6,201 nt of DNA, taken from the NCBI GenBank assembly GCA_002345725.1, contig DDWP01000090.1, forward strand, positions 1-6,201. Reading direction: 5' to 3'. The stretch is from Candidatus Shapirobacteria bacterium UBA2283 (lineage in GTDB: Bacteria; Patescibacteriota; Microgenomatia; UBA12405). Under the pieces are notes generated by a model. The model was given only the letters and a program-made list of their open reading frames with translations. It was not told where the DNA came from and made no database searches. Position 1 is the stretch's first letter, and every line of letters begins with the position of its first letter. Below are positions 5,057 to 6,201 of this stretch, one piece after another. The position numbers were made by a program, and so were the translations under genes.

Positions 5057-6201
5057 ATGGCATTAGAAGATATTAAATCACCGTTACCACCGAGAAGGTT
5101 TTCGGGCCTATACGAAACAGAGACGGAAGATCAAAAGTCTGAAAGTCTTAAAGTCGAAAGTACACAAAAAGATGAAAGTGAGCCGGTGGTGCCATTAAAT
5201 GCACCGCTGATTAGCGGTAAGATAGAAAAAAAAGTAGATCACAAAAGTTATCTTGTATATGCTGGGATTGGAGTGGCTGTGGTGGCAATATTAGGACTAG
5301 TATTTGGAGTGATAATTCCAAAAGTGATGGGTGGTTCGAAGGTGGAAGAAGTAAATCTAACCTATTGGGGGTTGTGGGAAGATAGCTCAATAATGGGAGG
5401 CATAATCGCAGAATATGAAGCGGCTAACCCGGGAGTAAAAATCAACTATATCACCAACCAGAAAGTAAATTACCGAACGAGATTACAAAGCCGACTGGAA
5501 CAGGGTGGTGATACTTCAGCCCCAGATATATTTAGACTTCATAGCAGTTGGCTACCAATGATGCAGGATAACTTGGCCAAAGTTCCAAGTGATGTAGCAA
5601 CAGGAATTGGATTGGATACAGATTATTTTGATGTATACAAAAGAAGTATCAAGGATGGGGCTAATTATTTAGGAATACCATTAATGTATGACGGATTGGC
5701 CCTTTTTTATAATAAAGATTTGATTGAATCTGGTGGAGTTACTTTACCTAAGTCGTGGTGGGACCTTGAAGTGGCGGCTAACAAGCTAACAGTTAAAGAT
5801 AGTGCTGGCCAGATCACTGTGGCTGGAGTAGCTCTGGGGTTGACCGATAATGTAGATCACTGGAGTGATGTGGTTGGGCTAATGCTTAAACAAGGCGGGG
5901 TAAAGATACTTGACCCGGGAGAAGATAGTACAAAAAAGATGAAAGATGTGTTGACTTACTACACGTTATTTCGGACTAAACATGAAGTGTGGGACGAGAC
6001 ATTACCTAATTCAACTGAAATGTTTGCTAACGGCAAACTGGCCTTCTATTTTGCACCCAGCTGGAGGGCTTTTAATATTGAGGATATGAAAGTGCCGGAG
6101 TTGAGATATGGAATTGCCACAGTACCGCAGTTACCGACATTAAATGATGTGCCCGTAGATCAAATTAATAACGAAGCTAATTTAACTAATATTCACTGGT
6201 C
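5057..6201 (+). CDS. ABC-type extracellular solute (sugar)-binding protein, family 1, membrane-anchored (partial, 3' end outside window)
   Basis: The frame is open from the ATG at 5057 to the window end (381 residues) without a stop. Residues 1-64 are charged, low-complexity and probably disordered in the cytoplasm. A single transmembrane helix follows at about 65-88 (SYLVYAGIGVAVVAILGLVF...). The rest is a family 1 solute-binding fold of the maltose/glycerol-phosphate type. It shows the opening strand NLTYWGLWED (100-109), EYEAANPGVKINYI (119-132), SAPDIFRLHSSW (154-165), YLGIPLMYDGLALFYNKDLIESGG (204-227), LPKSWWDLEVAANKLT (230-245) and FANGKLAFYFAPSW (323-336). In the family such proteins deliver sugars to an ABC permease on the outer face of the membrane. 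There is no Cys lipobox, so the anchor is the helix, unlike typical Gram-positive lipoproteins. The ligand is unknown; permease genes would be expected downstream, outside the window. The divergent neighbour is the ZIP gene. Confidence 0.88.
   Translation, partial: MALEDIKSPLPPRRFSGLYETETEDQKSESLKVESTQKDESEPVVPLNAPLISGKIEKKVDHKSYLVYAGIGVAVVAILGLVFGVIIPKVMGGSKVEEVNLTYWGLWEDSSIMGGIIAEYEAANPGVKINYITNQKVNYRTRLQSRLEQGGDTSAPDIFRLHSSWLPMMQDNLAKVPSDVATGIGLDTDYFDVYKRSIKDGANYLGIPLMYDGLALFYNKDLIESGGVTLPKSWWDLEVAANKLTVKDSAGQITVAGVALGLTDNVDHWSDVVGLMLKQGGVKILDPGEDSTKKMKDVLTYYTLFRTKHEVWDETLPNSTEMFANGKLAFYFAPSWRAFNIEDMKVPELRYGIATVPQLPTLNDVPVDQINNEANLTNIHW

Noticed and set aside
1..6201. CRISPR arrays, insertion sequences, prophage genes or integration sites
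   Set aside because: No regularly spaced repeats beyond the two coding copies at 2823 and 2955, no transposase or integrase motifs, and no terminal inverted repeats were seen.

Overview
The window looks like a piece of a streamlined bacterial genome, most likely a Candidate Phyla Radiation (Patescibacteria) organism of the Microgenomates type. The grounds are AT-rich DNA, gaps of 0 to about 140 bases between genes, convergent genes that overlap or almost touch, and the gene mix: a membrane-anchored VanW-domain protein, a short RNase H of the type without a basic protrusion, a MazG-like protein, and a solute-binding protein held by a transmembrane helix instead of a lipid. The lineage is an inference from style and content; no rRNA is present. 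UGA is read as stop (tsaD and rnhA end in TGA), so this is not a UGA-recoding lineage.

Layout. (1) 1-249 (+): the 3' end of tsaD (tRNA t6A synthesis). (2) 238-2701 (-): a probable operon, transcribed rnhA (RNase HI), vanW-like, mazG-like. The first two genes overlap by ATGA and the last follows after 14 bases; the operon end overlaps the tsaD end by 12 bases. (3) 2793-2993 (+): a small unrecognised protein whose 11-residue motif GLRQTF(A/V)KVGQ occurs twice, at nearly identical DNA. (4) 3004-4104 (-): metK (S-adenosylmethionine synthetase), converging on the small gene over a shared hairpin that holds both stop codons. (5) 4105-4243: the metK leader, with a good promoter and a predicted three-way-junction RNA. 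(6) 4244-5014 (-): a ZIP-family metal transporter. (7) 5057-6201 (+): the start of an ABC-type sugar-binding protein, cut by the window end.

Two regulatory themes stand out. Four transcription units (rnhA operon, small gene, ZIP gene, solute-binding protein) have an extended -10-like TGN-hexamer only 5 to 9 bases before the start ATG and no Shine-Dalgarno sequence, which suggests leaderless mRNAs. metK is the exception: its predicted transcript starts about 100 bases upstream, exactly where a 74-base closed RNA structure begins, and its Shine-Dalgarno sequence is paired in a further hairpin. A cis-regulatory RNA, possibly a SAM-sensing one, in front of metK is the best candidate here for something undescribed; the duplicated-motif small protein is the second.
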